Below are positions 14,013 to 21,496 of a stretch of 25,008 nt of DNA, in pieces (the first letter of the stretch is position 1; the number at the start of each line of letters is the position of its first letter). The notes beneath the pieces were generated by a model. It was not told where the DNA came from. It made no database searches and saw only the letters and a program-made list of their open reading frames with translations. A program made the translations under genes and the position numbers. This DNA is from Leucobacter sp. UBA1945 (GTDB lineage Bacteria > Actinomycetota > Actinomycetes > Actinomycetales > Microbacteriaceae): assembly GCA_002336855.1 (NCBI GenBank), contig DDEV01000073.1, positions 6,489 through 31,496 of the forward strand, given 5' to 3'.

Positions 14013-14861
14013 ATGGCCGAGAAATACATCATCGGAGTAGACGGCTCGGAGCAAAGCCGCGCCGCACTCGACTGGGGCCTGGCTCGCGCCGCCCAGAACG
14101 GGGCGCACGTCGAGTTGCTGCATGTCGCCGACGATTCATTCTTGAGCGAGAGCGTGGCCTTTCTCAGTGAGGCCCAAAAGGCCTCTGAGCAGATGCTCGC
14201 GGCCGAGTGCGAGTACGCGCGCGCCTCAGGGTTCAGCGGAGAAGTGACGGGCACCGCGGTCGTGGGGCACCCGATCGTCGAGGTCGAAGAGGCCTCGAAA
14301 CGCGCCGACCTCGTGATTCTGGGAGCGCACACCGGTAGCAAGCTCGCGGGCTCGTTCTTCGGCACACGTGCCGTGAAGATCGCCGCGGTCTCGCACTGCC
14401 CTGTCGCCGTGATTCCGTTGCACCAGAGCGACGAGCCCAAGCCCGCCGTCGTGGTGGGCGTAGACGGCAGCGAGGGGGCGAAGAAGGCGATCGCATTTGC
14501 CGCTGAAGAAGCTTCGCTGCGAGGCGTGCCGCTCATCGCCGTGTACGCGTGGATGCCTCCGCTGACCCCCGGGCTCGAGTATCTCTGGAGCGAAGACCTC
14601 GTTGCCTCGCAACGCGCTTCGGCCGAAGAGGCGATTGCCATCGGCACTGCCGGCTTGGCCAGCCGCTACCCCGACCTCGTCATCGATCGCCGCATCGTGC
14701 AGGCTCCCCCGGTGACTGCGCTGCTGCAGGCAGCTGAAGAGGCAGACACGATAGTGGTGGGCAGTCGCGGCCGGGGCAGTCTCTCGCGACTGCTGCTTGG
14801 CTCAGTGAGCCATGGCGTGCTGCAGGCTCTCACCAGAGCGACAATCATCACCCGGGCATAA
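14013..14861 (+). CDS. Universal stress protein with two UspA domains
   Basis: This 282-residue protein holds two tandem UspA folds (about 1-140 and 145-282), each opening with a V-x-G-V-D-G-S-E strand-loop. The second carries the complete ATP-binding signature G-x2-G-x9-G-S (Gly250, Gly253, Gly263, Ser264). The first has Gly104 and Gly117 but Thr107 in place of the second Gly, so nucleotide binding may be restricted to the C-terminal half. Such tandem USPs in actinobacteria are linked to hypoxia and stress survival. The ATG at 14013 has AAAGGA at good spacing; an in-frame extension back to 13905 would overlap the GAPDH gene and is rejected. Confidence 0.92.
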   Translation: MAEKYIIGVDGSEQSRAALDWGLARAAQNGAHVELLHVADDSFLSESVAFLSEAQKASEQMLAAECEYARASGFSGEVTGTAVVGHPIVEVEEASKRADLVILGAHTGSKLAGSFFGTRAVKIAAVSHCPVAVIPLHQSDEPKPAVVVGVDGSEGAKKAIAFAAEEASLRGVPLIAVYAWMPPLTPGLEYLWSEDLVASQRASAEEAIAIGTAGLASRYPDLVIDRRIVQAPPVTALLQAAEEADTIVVGSRGRGSLSRLLLGSVSHGVLQALTRATIITRA

Positions 14862-14867
14862 AAGGCC

Positions 14868-14920
14868 CTTACACGCGCACCTCGCACGGGCGCGAATAAC
14901 GCGCGAGGCTGTCGCGTAAG
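14868..14920. repeat. Long imperfect inverted repeat between the USP gene and tetR
   Basis: CTTA/TAAG, CGCG/CGCG, CCTCGC/GCGAGG arms are nested between 14868 and 14920, and a local alternative hairpin GCGCG-AATAA-CGCGC lies inside (14890-14904). It starts seven bases after the USP stop codon. There is no T-run, so it may be a U-less terminator or a binding site for the downstream TetR regulator. Confidence 0.45.
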
Positions 14921-14956
14921 TTCCCAGGGCATCTGCAAGTTACCTTCGCTAGCATT

Positions 14957-15517
14957 ATGAAAGTGATAAGCAAAACAGCAGCGAAGCCCGAGCGGGCACC
15001 GGACCCCCGACCGGCTCGCACCCGTGCCGCGATTCTGGCCGCAGTCGAACGACTGGGCGAGCAAGGAGCAGAGCTCAGCGTGTCATCAGTTGTAGCCGAG
15101 GCGAGTTTGAGCCGCAGCAGCTTCTACTCTCAGTTCAACGACATCGGCGACGTAGCAGTGCAACTGCTGCGCGAGCTTTATGAACAGAACACGGTGCCCT
15201 CGGATCCGCTGGCAGCGGTGAAGTTTCTGCTCACAGAGTTCAGCGCTCACCGCCACCTCTACTCGGCCGTGCTCGGCGACAGCGCGACGGTAAGCGCCGA
15301 GTGGGAGGTCTGCGAGATCATTGCGGCCGCATCGCTCCCCGCAATCGCCGCGGTCGCCCCATCGCATATTCAACCCGAATTTGCGGCGAGGTTCTTCGCA
15401 TCGGGTGCGCTCGCCTGCATCATTCCGTGGCTGCGCAGCGAGCAACGCGCAAGCGTCGATTCGTTTGCAGAGCAGCTTCTTGAGTTGCGCCCAAACTGGG
15501 TGCAGTCCGGCTCCTAA
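14957..15517 (+). CDS. TetR-family transcriptional regulator
   Basis: The 186-residue protein has an N-terminal TetR DNA-binding domain: TRAAILAAVERL helix, then the helix-turn-helix at about 41-61 (SVSSVVAEASLSRSSFYSQF), and a helical ligand-binding domain that does not indicate a ligand. The Arg/Pro-rich first 20 residues are probably disordered. There is no Shine-Dalgarno sequence. TAGCAT at 14950-14955 almost touches the ATG, so transcription would start near 14962 and the true start may be the GTG at 14963 (two residues shorter) on a leaderless mRNA. It lies 82 bases upstream of the M20 peptidase-MFS pair on the same strand and is a plausible local regulator of it. Confidence 0.88.
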   Translation: MKVISKTAAKPERAPDPRPARTRAAILAAVERLGEQGAELSVSSVVAEASLSRSSFYSQFNDIGDVAVQLLRELYEQNTVPSDPLAAVKFLLTEFSAHRHLYSAVLGDSATVSAEWEVCEIIAAASLPAIAAVAPSHIQPEFAARFFASGALACIIPWLRSEQRASVDSFAEQLLELRPNWVQSGS

Positions 15518-15586
15518 GCAGTTGACTCGCTAAGCATCCGCGATATCTTTTGGCGCGGCGGTGTAGCTGCTCGGCCCGAACATCAC

Positions 15587-15592
15587 TACGAT
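15587..15592 (+). promoter_or_regulatory. -10-like box of the M20 peptidase gene
   Basis: TACGAT is followed by seven bases and the ATG at 15600, with no ribosome binding site. It gives the peptidase-transporter pair its own probable leaderless promoter within the tetR-peptidase gap. Confidence 0.45.
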
Positions 15593-15599
15593 CTTGGGC

Positions 15600-16943
15600 A
15601 TGGCTTCGAACGCATCGCCGCGCCCAGACATCGCCGCGCGGCTGTCTCAGATGATTCAGCTGCCGACGGTTTCGGCTGAGCTCGATGTTCGCGGCAATGC
15701 GCCCTTCGAAGCATTTGTGAAGCTGCTCGAAGAGCTCTACCCGCTCGTGCACGAACGCCTCGAGCGTGAACGCATTACCGACTTCGGCCTGCTCTTTCGT
15801 TGGCAGGGATCGGCGCACGCCACCGCCCCTGCGGTGCTGATGGCGCACTACGACGTCGTACCGGTCGACGAGAGCGATCCCTGGAGTTACCCACCGTTCG
15901 AGGGCCGCATCGCCGAAGGATTCGTCTATGGTCGTGGGGCGCTCGACGACAAGGGACCGATGGTGGTACTGCTCGACGCGGTAGAAAACCTGCTCGAGGC
16001 GGGGTTCACACCCGCGCGCGACGTGTACCTCTCGTTTGGTGGCAACGAAGAGACCTTCGGTGAGGCTGGCGAGCGCATCGCCGATACGCTGCATGAGCAC
16101 GGCATCACCCCTTGGATCGTGCTCGACGAGGGCGGCGCGGTGACCGATGCACCGTTACCGTTCGTACACGGTGCTGCGGCAATGGTCGGCGTGGGTGAAA
16201 AAGGGATCGCCACAGTGAGCCTCTCCGCGCGCAGCGAGGGCGGCCACTCCTCGGTTCCGCCTCCACTCACCGCGGTCGGCCGGGTCTCGCGGGCCGTCAC
16301 CCGACTCACCCCGAGCACCTTTCAAGCCAAGACGCCGCGAGCGATCCCGCGTATGCTCAGCATCTTCGCCCCTCGCAGCAGTGGAATCGGCCGCGTACTG
16401 TACCGAGTGCTCGCGGCCATTCCCTGGCTCAATGCCCGGGTATTCGCCGCGCTCGGGGGCGAGGCCGCGGCGATGGTGCGCACCACCATTGCGCCGACCC
16501 GGCTCTCAGGCGGCACCGCCAACAACGTGCTGCCGTCGCAGGCAACTGCAACCGTGAACTTGCGTCTTGCCCTCGGCGAAACCGTCGCAGGTACGGCGCG
16601 GCGCTTGCGAAGAAAGATCGGCGATAAGCAGATCACGGTCGAGGTGGTTGAGGGCAACGACGCCTCCCCCGAGTCCCCGAGCGACGGTCCGCAGTTCGCG
16701 CTGATCACCCAAGCGGTAAAGCACTCGCACCCTGAGGCAGTGACCGTGCCCTATGTCACGATGGCCGCAACCGACTCGCGCTATTTTCACCGCTACTGCG
16801 CACACACCTATCGTTTCGCGCCGCTCATGATGAATGCACAGCAGCGCGCCGCGATTCACGGCATCGACGAACGCGTCGCAATCAGCGAGCTCGAGCGAGG
16901 CGAACGTTTTCACCGCACACTGATCGAAGGACTTCCGGCATGA
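15600..16943 (+). CDS. M20-family metallopeptidase (PM20D1/CPS1-like)
   Basis: This 447-residue zinc hydrolase has the M20 set: His83-x-Asp85 (MAHYDVVPVDE), bridging Asp116 in GRGALDDKG, the Glu150-Glu151 pair in GGNEETFGE, the LDEGG loop, and a C-terminal His near 397 (YFHRYC). An inserted dimerisation lid occupies the middle (about 195-310). YDVVPVDE followed by SYPPFEG and the NEE pattern resemble the carboxypeptidase S / PM20D1 branch, which acts on peptides or N-acyl amino acids; the substrate here is unknown. ATG at 15600 is preferred to a TTG at 15594 because of the TACGAT box seven bases upstream. The stop overlaps the MFS start by four bases, so hydrolase and transporter are translationally coupled. 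Confidence 0.92.
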   Translation: MASNASPRPDIAARLSQMIQLPTVSAELDVRGNAPFEAFVKLLEELYPLVHERLERERITDFGLLFRWQGSAHATAPAVLMAHYDVVPVDESDPWSYPPFEGRIAEGFVYGRGALDDKGPMVVLLDAVENLLEAGFTPARDVYLSFGGNEETFGEAGERIADTLHEHGITPWIVLDEGGAVTDAPLPFVHGAAAMVGVGEKGIATVSLSARSEGGHSSVPPPLTAVGRVSRAVTRLTPSTFQAKTPRAIPRMLSIFAPRSSGIGRVLYRVLAAIPWLNARVFAALGGEAAAMVRTTIAPTRLSGGTANNVLPSQATATVNLRLALGETVAGTARRLRRKIGDKQITVEVVEGNDASPESPSDGPQFALITQAVKHSHPEAVTVPYVTMAATDSRYFHRYCAHTYRFAPLMMNAQQRAAIHGIDERVAISELERGERFHRTLIEGLPA

Positions 16944-18418
16944 GTGCAACGCAACAGCCCGTAGCCGGCAGCAAGAACACGAGACCCCGTGTCAAGCTCG
17001 GTTCGCTTGCGGGAATCGTTGGCTTTCTCGCCTTCGTCGAGTTCACGAGCGGTGTGCTCCAGGGGTACTACACCCCGATGCTCACTGATATCGCACGCCA
17101 CCTCGGCATTCATGACGCAGACGTGAACTGGCTCGAGGGCACGCAGCTGATGCTGTCGGCGCTCGTCGTTCCGGCATTCGCAAAGCTCGGCGATATGTTC
17201 GGCCATAAACGCATGCTGCTGTGGTCGACCGCGCTCACCGCGCTGGCGTCGCTCGCTCTGCCCTTCACCGACTCGTTCGCGGTGTTCTTGGTCGCCTGGA
17301 CGCTCCAAGGGTTCTACGTGGTGTGGTTGCCGCTCGAGATCGCAATCATCTGGTCGCGCAGTCGAGGGCGCGAGGGCAGCTCACTGCTTACCGCGCGCGC
17401 CGCGGGCATTCTGGTCGCGATGCTTGAGGCTGGTGCCATCATCGGCGCACTACTCGGCGGCCAACTGGTCGACACGCTGCCCCTCTGGGTCGTGCTGCTC
17501 GTGCCGGCACTGCTCGTCGTGGCCTGCTTCTTCGTCATTAGGTTCGGCGTCAAAGAGTCTGATCAACTCGCCGGCGGCAAGCTCGACCTTGTCGGTCTCA
17601 CCCTGATTTCGGTCGCGCTCATCGCGTTCACCGGGGGCCTCAGCCTGCTGCGCCTGAACGGTTACGCCGATCCTCTCGCGTGGTCGGTCACCGCACTCGG
17701 CCTGATGCTTATCGTGCCGTTCGCACTGCACGAACTGCGACACTCCGACCCACTGATCGACGTGCGCATGTTCCGCTCCCCGGCACTAGCTCCGGTGTTT
17801 CTCACTGCCGGCCTCTTCGGTGTGAGCGTGCTCGGGGCGCAGGCACCGCTTTCGACCTTTGCGCGCACCGACCCGGCGGTCTACGGTTACGGGCTCGGCA
17901 CCTCGGGTTTCGCGACCTCGCTCATCATCGGCCTGTACCTGATAGGTATGATCACGGGCGCGTTGCTGTTTCCGCTCATCACGAGACTGCTCACGCCGAG
18001 AATCACGCTCATCGCTGCTGCACTGCTCGTCGCGATCGGCTATCTCATGTTTCTGCCGCTGCACGACAGCTACACCCAGGTCGTCACCAACATGGTGATC
18101 GCCGGCATCGGCTCGGGCGCGCTCGTGGCGGCACTGCCCGCCGCGGCTGCTTCGGCCGCACCTGCGACACAGACCGGCGTCGCGACCGGCCTCACCAACT
18201 CGGTAAAGACGGTGGGCGGCGCAATCGCCTCGGCGGTCTTCGGCATGGCGCTCATGCACGGAGTCGGCGAGGCGGCGACCGGAGGCGGCGAGACCGCGGG
18301 TTCGCTGAGCGGATATTTCACGGTCTGGGCCGTGTGCGGTGTGACCGCGCTCGTGGCCGCGGTGCTGCTGTGTTTCGTGCCGAAGCAGGCATTCACCGAC
18401 GCCGCACAGCATGCGTGA
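16940..18418 (+). CDS. MFS transporter, DHA2-like (14 predicted membrane segments)
   Basis: The 492-residue membrane protein has motif A of the major facilitator superfamily at residues 82-92 (AKLGDMFGHKR) and a length and hydrophobic profile fitting the 14-segment DHA2 drug:H+ antiporter type, with a Ser/Gly/Ala-rich C-terminal half. A basic N-terminus of 20 residues precedes the first segment. The ATG overlaps the stop of the M20 peptidase gene (ATGA) and has AAGGA about nine bases upstream. Pairing with an amidohydrolase-type peptidase suggests uptake or export of a peptide or acyl-amino acid, but DHA2 proteins also export drugs, so the substrate is open. A TetR gene lies upstream. Convergent with the SRAP gene, 15 bases apart. 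Confidence 0.92.
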   Translation: MSATQQPVAGSKNTRPRVKLGSLAGIVGFLAFVEFTSGVLQGYYTPMLTDIARHLGIHDADVNWLEGTQLMLSALVVPAFAKLGDMFGHKRMLLWSTALTALASLALPFTDSFAVFLVAWTLQGFYVVWLPLEIAIIWSRSRGREGSSLLTARAAGILVAMLEAGAIIGALLGGQLVDTLPLWVVLLVPALLVVACFFVIRFGVKESDQLAGGKLDLVGLTLISVALIAFTGGLSLLRLNGYADPLAWSVTALGLMLIVPFALHELRHSDPLIDVRMFRSPALAPVFLTAGLFGVSVLGAQAPLSTFARTDPAVYGYGLGTSGFATSLIIGLYLIGMITGALLFPLITRLLTPRITLIAAALLVAIGYLMFLPLHDSYTQVVTNMVIAGIGSGALVAALPAAAASAAPATQTGVATGLTNSVKTVGGAIASAVFGMALMHGVGEAATGGGETAGSLSGYFTVWAVCGVTALVAAVLLCFVPKQAFTDAAQHA

Positions 18419-18433
18419 TCGGCGGCTTCGCAC

Positions 18434-19150
18434 CTAAAAGAGCGTTGGATCAGCCTGGCCGCTTCGCGGTGCGGCTTGCGATGCTGCTGGCGCGGTCTCG
18501 AAGCTCCGCATTGCACGACTGATGTCGTCTGATGCGCGCAGCATATCGCGAACGAGCGCCTCATCACCCGCGCGCGACGGTGCCTGCCACTCATCACGCA
18601 TCGACTGCGGCACGACGAGTGGCATTCGGTGATGAGCATCTGCCGCCTCGCCAATCGCCTCGCGCGTCACCATTGAATAGCTCAAGAATTGCCCGCCATC
18701 GCCCAGTGCCACCGGGGTCACTATCGCGGCGAGCGTAAAGAGGTCACCGTCACGAAGCCCAAGATCACGCCCCTTCTCGGTGTACCAGGTTGCGGGCAGT
18801 AGCGCTCTGCGCTGAAACGGTTCGCGCCAGCTGATCAGCAGCTTGTCGTCGCGCGAGTTGAATGCGCTGAAAGGTGCGGGCGCACCGCCAACATGCAATC
18901 CCCACCAGCCGAGATCTGCGCGGCGGGCTCCCTTGCCCTCGTGAATAAGCGGGTTCAGGTTGCGCGCCCTGCTGCCTGTGATTCGTGCGTGGCCATGCTG
19001 ATCCCGCGCCCATGCAAGCATCAGCGCGTCGTCACGCGACTCGTCTACGGTTGCGGTGGCGGCGCCAATCGAAACGAAGCGAACGCTCGAGCCACTGGCG
19101 CGGCGCGAGCCGACCCCTTCGAAGCCGTCAACCCCGTAGTGTGCACACAT
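18434..19150 (-). CDS. SOS response-associated peptidase (SRAP, YedK/HMCES family), divergent
   Basis: The 238-residue protein shows the family's key points: Cys2 directly after the initiator Met (MCAHYG), which is exposed after Met removal and cross-links to abasic sites in single-stranded DNA; Asn98 in FNSRDD (the family's NARAE position); Glu125 in WYTEKG (family YYEW); and His174 in HHRMP. The family protects abasic sites during replication. The sequence is diverged from typical members (MCGRY, RCLVPA and YYEW are altered), so activity is likely but not certain. The ATG at 19148-19150 lacks a good ribosome binding site; a TACGCT box ends six bases upstream, suggesting a leaderless mRNA. 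Divergent from the racemase gene. Confidence 0.9.
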   Translation of the reverse strand: MCAHYGVDGFEGVGSRRASGSSVRFVSIGAATATVDESRDDALMLAWARDQHGHARITGSRARNLNPLIHEGKGARRADLGWWGLHVGGAPAPFSAFNSRDDKLLISWREPFQRRALLPATWYTEKGRDLGLRDGDLFTLAAIVTPVALGDGGQFLSYSMVTREAIGEAADAHHRMPLVVPQSMRDEWQAPSRAGDEALVRDMLRASDDISRAMRSFETAPAASQAAPRSGQADPTLF

Positions 19151-19156
19151 GCTTTC

Positions 19157-19162
19157 AGCGTA
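19157..19162 (-). promoter_or_regulatory. -10-like box of the SRAP gene, probably leaderless
   Basis: On the minus strand TACGCT is followed by GAAAGC and the ATG at 19150, a six-base gap. GAAAG might act as a weak ribosome binding site instead, so leaderless initiation is likely but not proven by the sequence. Confidence 0.4.
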
Positions 19163-19291
19163 GCCGTGGTTTCATAAGCCGCCATTACGCCTCGCCTCAT
19201 CGATCTGCGGTTGTCTCTCGGTCCGCGATCCGCTTCGCTTGAAGAGTACCCAGTTTCAGCACCTGACGGCCCTAGCGAAAGCGAGCACACC

Positions 19292-19981
19292 ATGAAGACC
19301 ATCGGCATGATTGGTGGAATGAGCTGGGAGTCGACGGCGATCTACTACCGCGAAGCGAATGAGCTCGTGCGCGACCGCCTTGGTGGCTTGCACAGCGCGA
19401 AAATTGCGCTCGCATCGCTCGATTTTCAGCAGATCAGCGAGCTGCAGAGCGCCGACCGCTGGAACGATGCGGCCGAAATTCTCGCCCACACCGCACAGGG
19501 CCTCGAGCATGCCGGAGCCGATATGGTGCTCATCTGCACCAACACGATGCACCTGCTTGTCGACGAGGTGCAGGCTTCCGTGCAGGTGCCCGTGCTGCAC
19601 ATCGGCGACGTCGCGGGCGAGGCCGTGGTCGCCCAGGGGTTGAAGAAGGTTGGCCTGCTCGGCACCGCGTTCACCATGGAGAAGGCGTTTTATCGCGATC
19701 GCATCGCGTCGCACGGTGTCGAGGTGATCGTGCCGGGCGAAGAGGATCGCCAGGCCGTGCATCGCGCAATCTTCGATGAGCTGGCGGTCGGAGTATCGAG
19801 CGAAAGCACCCGGGCACGTTTTCGCAGCATTATCGACTCGCTCGTCGCTGAAGGCGCGGAGGGCATCATTCTCGGGTGCACCGAGATCGAGCTGCTCGTG
19901 ACGCAGGCTGACAGCCTGGTGCCGGTGTTTCCAACCGCGAAGCTGCACATCGAGGCTGCGGTCGATCTTGCCTTGAGCTGA
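19292..19981 (+). CDS. Aspartate/glutamate racemase family protein
   Basis: This 229-residue cofactor-independent amino acid racemase has the opening MKTIGMIGGMSWEST and the two catalytic cysteines in their usual motifs: Cys82 (ICTNTMH) and Cys196 (ILGCTEIELL). It resembles YgeA/RacX proteins, which racemise several amino acids and supply D-amino acids for the cell wall; the actual substrate cannot be read from the sequence. The ATG at 19292 begins the conserved fold; an upstream in-frame extension to 19211 adds nothing family-like. The upstream ribosome site is poor (GAAAGCGAG). It is divergent from SRAP and convergent with the thioesterase gene, 23 bases apart. Confidence 0.92.
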   Translation: MKTIGMIGGMSWESTAIYYREANELVRDRLGGLHSAKIALASLDFQQISELQSADRWNDAAEILAHTAQGLEHAGADMVLICTNTMHLLVDEVQASVQVPVLHIGDVAGEAVVAQGLKKVGLLGTAFTMEKAFYRDRIASHGVEVIVPGEEDRQAVHRAIFDELAVGVSSESTRARFRSIIDSLVAEGAEGIILGCTEIELLVTQADSLVPVFPTAKLHIEAAVDLALS

Positions 19982-20004
19982 GCCCCGTCAGGGCCCGTCC
20001 TGAG

Positions 20005-20799
20005 CTACCCCAGGCGTCGCAGCGTCAGCGACTGCTGAATCGTGCCGACCGGCCCACGTTCGTCGTGCATGACGCTGCTCGTGACGCCGATCCCTTCTGA
20101 GCCGAACGCGACTCGCGTGTCGAGGCCGACTCGGCGCCCCGTCGGCCGCGCAAAGAAGTGCAGGGTGAGATCGACGTTCGGAAACATCCAGGCATTCGGC
20201 TCCTGCCGCACGCCGATACCATTCGCAGTGTCGAGCAGCTTCGCGTACTCGGCGAGCGGCTGCGACGGCTCGCCAGCAACGAGGTCGTACTCGCTCGAGA
20301 TCCAGGCTTTGGCGCGACCTGCGCGCCTGCCTGGCCCCTGCAGCGCCGAGAGACTGCGAATGAAGCCGCCCGGCCAATCGAGCAGCGACGAGGCATCACT
20401 GCATTCGTCGGGAGCCGGCATTGGCGCGAACTCATGGGCGGCGACGTCGGCGGTGTCCGAGCGCTGCAGCAACCATGCGCGGGCGCGAATCGTCACCCGA
20501 TCGCCGATGATCGCCGTGGCCTCGACGAGCTCGATCGTGCGGCCCGCGCGCACCACTTCCGTGCTGAGCGAGATCTCTTGCTTGCCAATCTGCCCGAGTA
20601 CCTCGAAGGTGAACCTACTGTAGGCCAGCGAGGCGTCGACGTTGGCCTCGCGCCAGCGCTCGAGGTGATGAATCACGAGACCCGCGACCGGAGCCAAGTG
20701 AAGCTCGTCGTCACGCCAAGCCCCGCCCGCGTGATCGGTCGGCAGGTAGCGATCCTCGCCAAGGGCAACGAAGTAGGCGTTCGGTGTCGACTCAGTCAT
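20005..20799 (-). CDS. Double-hotdog acyl-CoA thioesterase-like protein
   Basis: The 264-residue protein fits the actinobacterial thioesterase-family proteins with two fused hotdog domains: an N-terminal half starting at about residue 15 (RYLPTDHAGGAW..L.P..G..I.H.LE), and a C-terminal half at about 145-264 including NVDLTLHFFARPTGRRVGLDTRVAFGSEGIGVTSSVMHDERGPVGTIQQSL-type strands. These enzymes hydrolyse acyl-CoA thioesters; the chain length is unknown. The ATG at 20797-20799 has no ribosome binding site; TAGGCT ends six bases upstream, suggesting a leaderless transcript separate from the upstream tdk gene on the same strand, 43 bases away. Confidence 0.85.
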   Translation of the reverse strand: MTESTPNAYFVALGEDRYLPTDHAGGAWRDDELHLAPVAGLVIHHLERWREANVDASLAYSRFTFEVLGQIGKQEISLSTEVVRAGRTIELVEATAIIGDRVTIRARAWLLQRSDTADVAAHEFAPMPAPDECSDASSLLDWPGGFIRSLSALQGPGRRAGRAKAWISSEYDLVAGEPSQPLAEYAKLLDTANGIGVRQEPNAWMFPNVDLTLHFFARPTGRRVGLDTRVAFGSEGIGVTSSVMHDERGPVGTIQQSLTLRRLG

Positions 20800-20805
20800 G
20801 CCCCG

Positions 20806-20811
20806 AGCCTA
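20806..20811 (-). promoter_or_regulatory. -10-like box of the thioesterase gene, probably leaderless
   Basis: TAGGCT (minus strand) is followed by six bases and the ATG at 20799. It falls within the 43-base gap after tdk. Confidence 0.4.
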
Positions 20812-20842
20812 CCGTTTCGCTTGAGCGAGGCGGTTGAGCGCC

Positions 20843-21421
20843 CTACTCCCAGACTGCGCCCGCCTCGTCGCGAAAACGCGCGTGGCAGGCGGCGCACACC
20901 GATTCGTACTCGACCGTGCCGTCATCGATAGCAACCTGGTTGCCCGCGAACACGGGAACTCCGTTGATCCTGCGCAGATTCATCGTCGCCTTCGAACCGC
21001 AGCGACAGAGGGTGCGAATCTCTTCGATCTCGTGCGCGATGCACAGCAGGCGGGCCGCGCCCGGAAAACTGTCGCCGCGAAAATCAGTGCGCAACCCGTA
21101 GGCGATCACGGTGACGCCGACCCGCACGGCGACGTCGAGCAGCATGTTTGCCTGATGCGGCGAGAGAAACTGCGCTTCGTCGACGAGGATCACGTCGAGG
21201 TCTGCGCCCTCGACGGGCAACGGCTCGCCGTCGGCCCACAGAAAATCGACCGGGCTCTCAACCCCGAGCCGCGACACGATGCGATCGCCGCCTTTCAGGT
21301 CGACCGCGGGCTTCACGAGCATCATGCGTTTGTCGAGCGTCTCGTAGTTGTGCGCGACCTGCAGCAGAGCGGTGCTCTTGCCCGCGTTCATCGCGGCGTA
21401 GCGAAAATGCAGTTTTGCCAT
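20843..21421 (-). CDS. tdk: Thymidine kinase, type II
   Basis: The 192-residue enzyme phosphorylates thymidine for salvage. It carries the P-loop AMNAGKST (10-17), the Walker B / catalytic segment LVDEAQF with Glu82, the lasso-region YGLRTDFRG (108-116), and a zinc site of Cys139, Cys141, Cys176 and Cys179. Length is normal. The ATG at 21419-21421 starts exactly at the conserved fold (MAKLHFRYAAMN). Longer in-frame versions to 21550 overlap the divergent ahpE gene and are rejected. No ribosome binding site is present; TACCCT ends seven bases upstream of the ATG. Confidence 0.95.
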   Translation of the reverse strand: MAKLHFRYAAMNAGKSTALLQVAHNYETLDKRMMLVKPAVDLKGGDRIVSRLGVESPVDFLWADGEPLPVEGADLDVILVDEAQFLSPHQANMLLDVAVRVGVTVIAYGLRTDFRGDSFPGAARLLCIAHEIEEIRTLCRCGSKATMNLRRINGVPVFAGNQVAIDDGTVEYESVCAACHARFRDEAGAVWE

Positions 21422-21428
21422 GAGATAG

Positions 21429-21434
21429 AGGGTA
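21429..21434 (-). promoter_or_regulatory. -10-like box of tdk
   Basis: TACCCT (minus strand) is followed by seven bases and the ATG at 21421, without a Shine-Dalgarno sequence. A second box for the divergent gene, TAGACT at 21462-21467 on the plus strand, shares the same intergenic region. Confidence 0.4.
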
Positions 21435-21496
21435 ACGTGCCGCCCACGATCGGCGGTGCCAATAGACTGACAATCACACCTCGATAAGGAGTCAGA

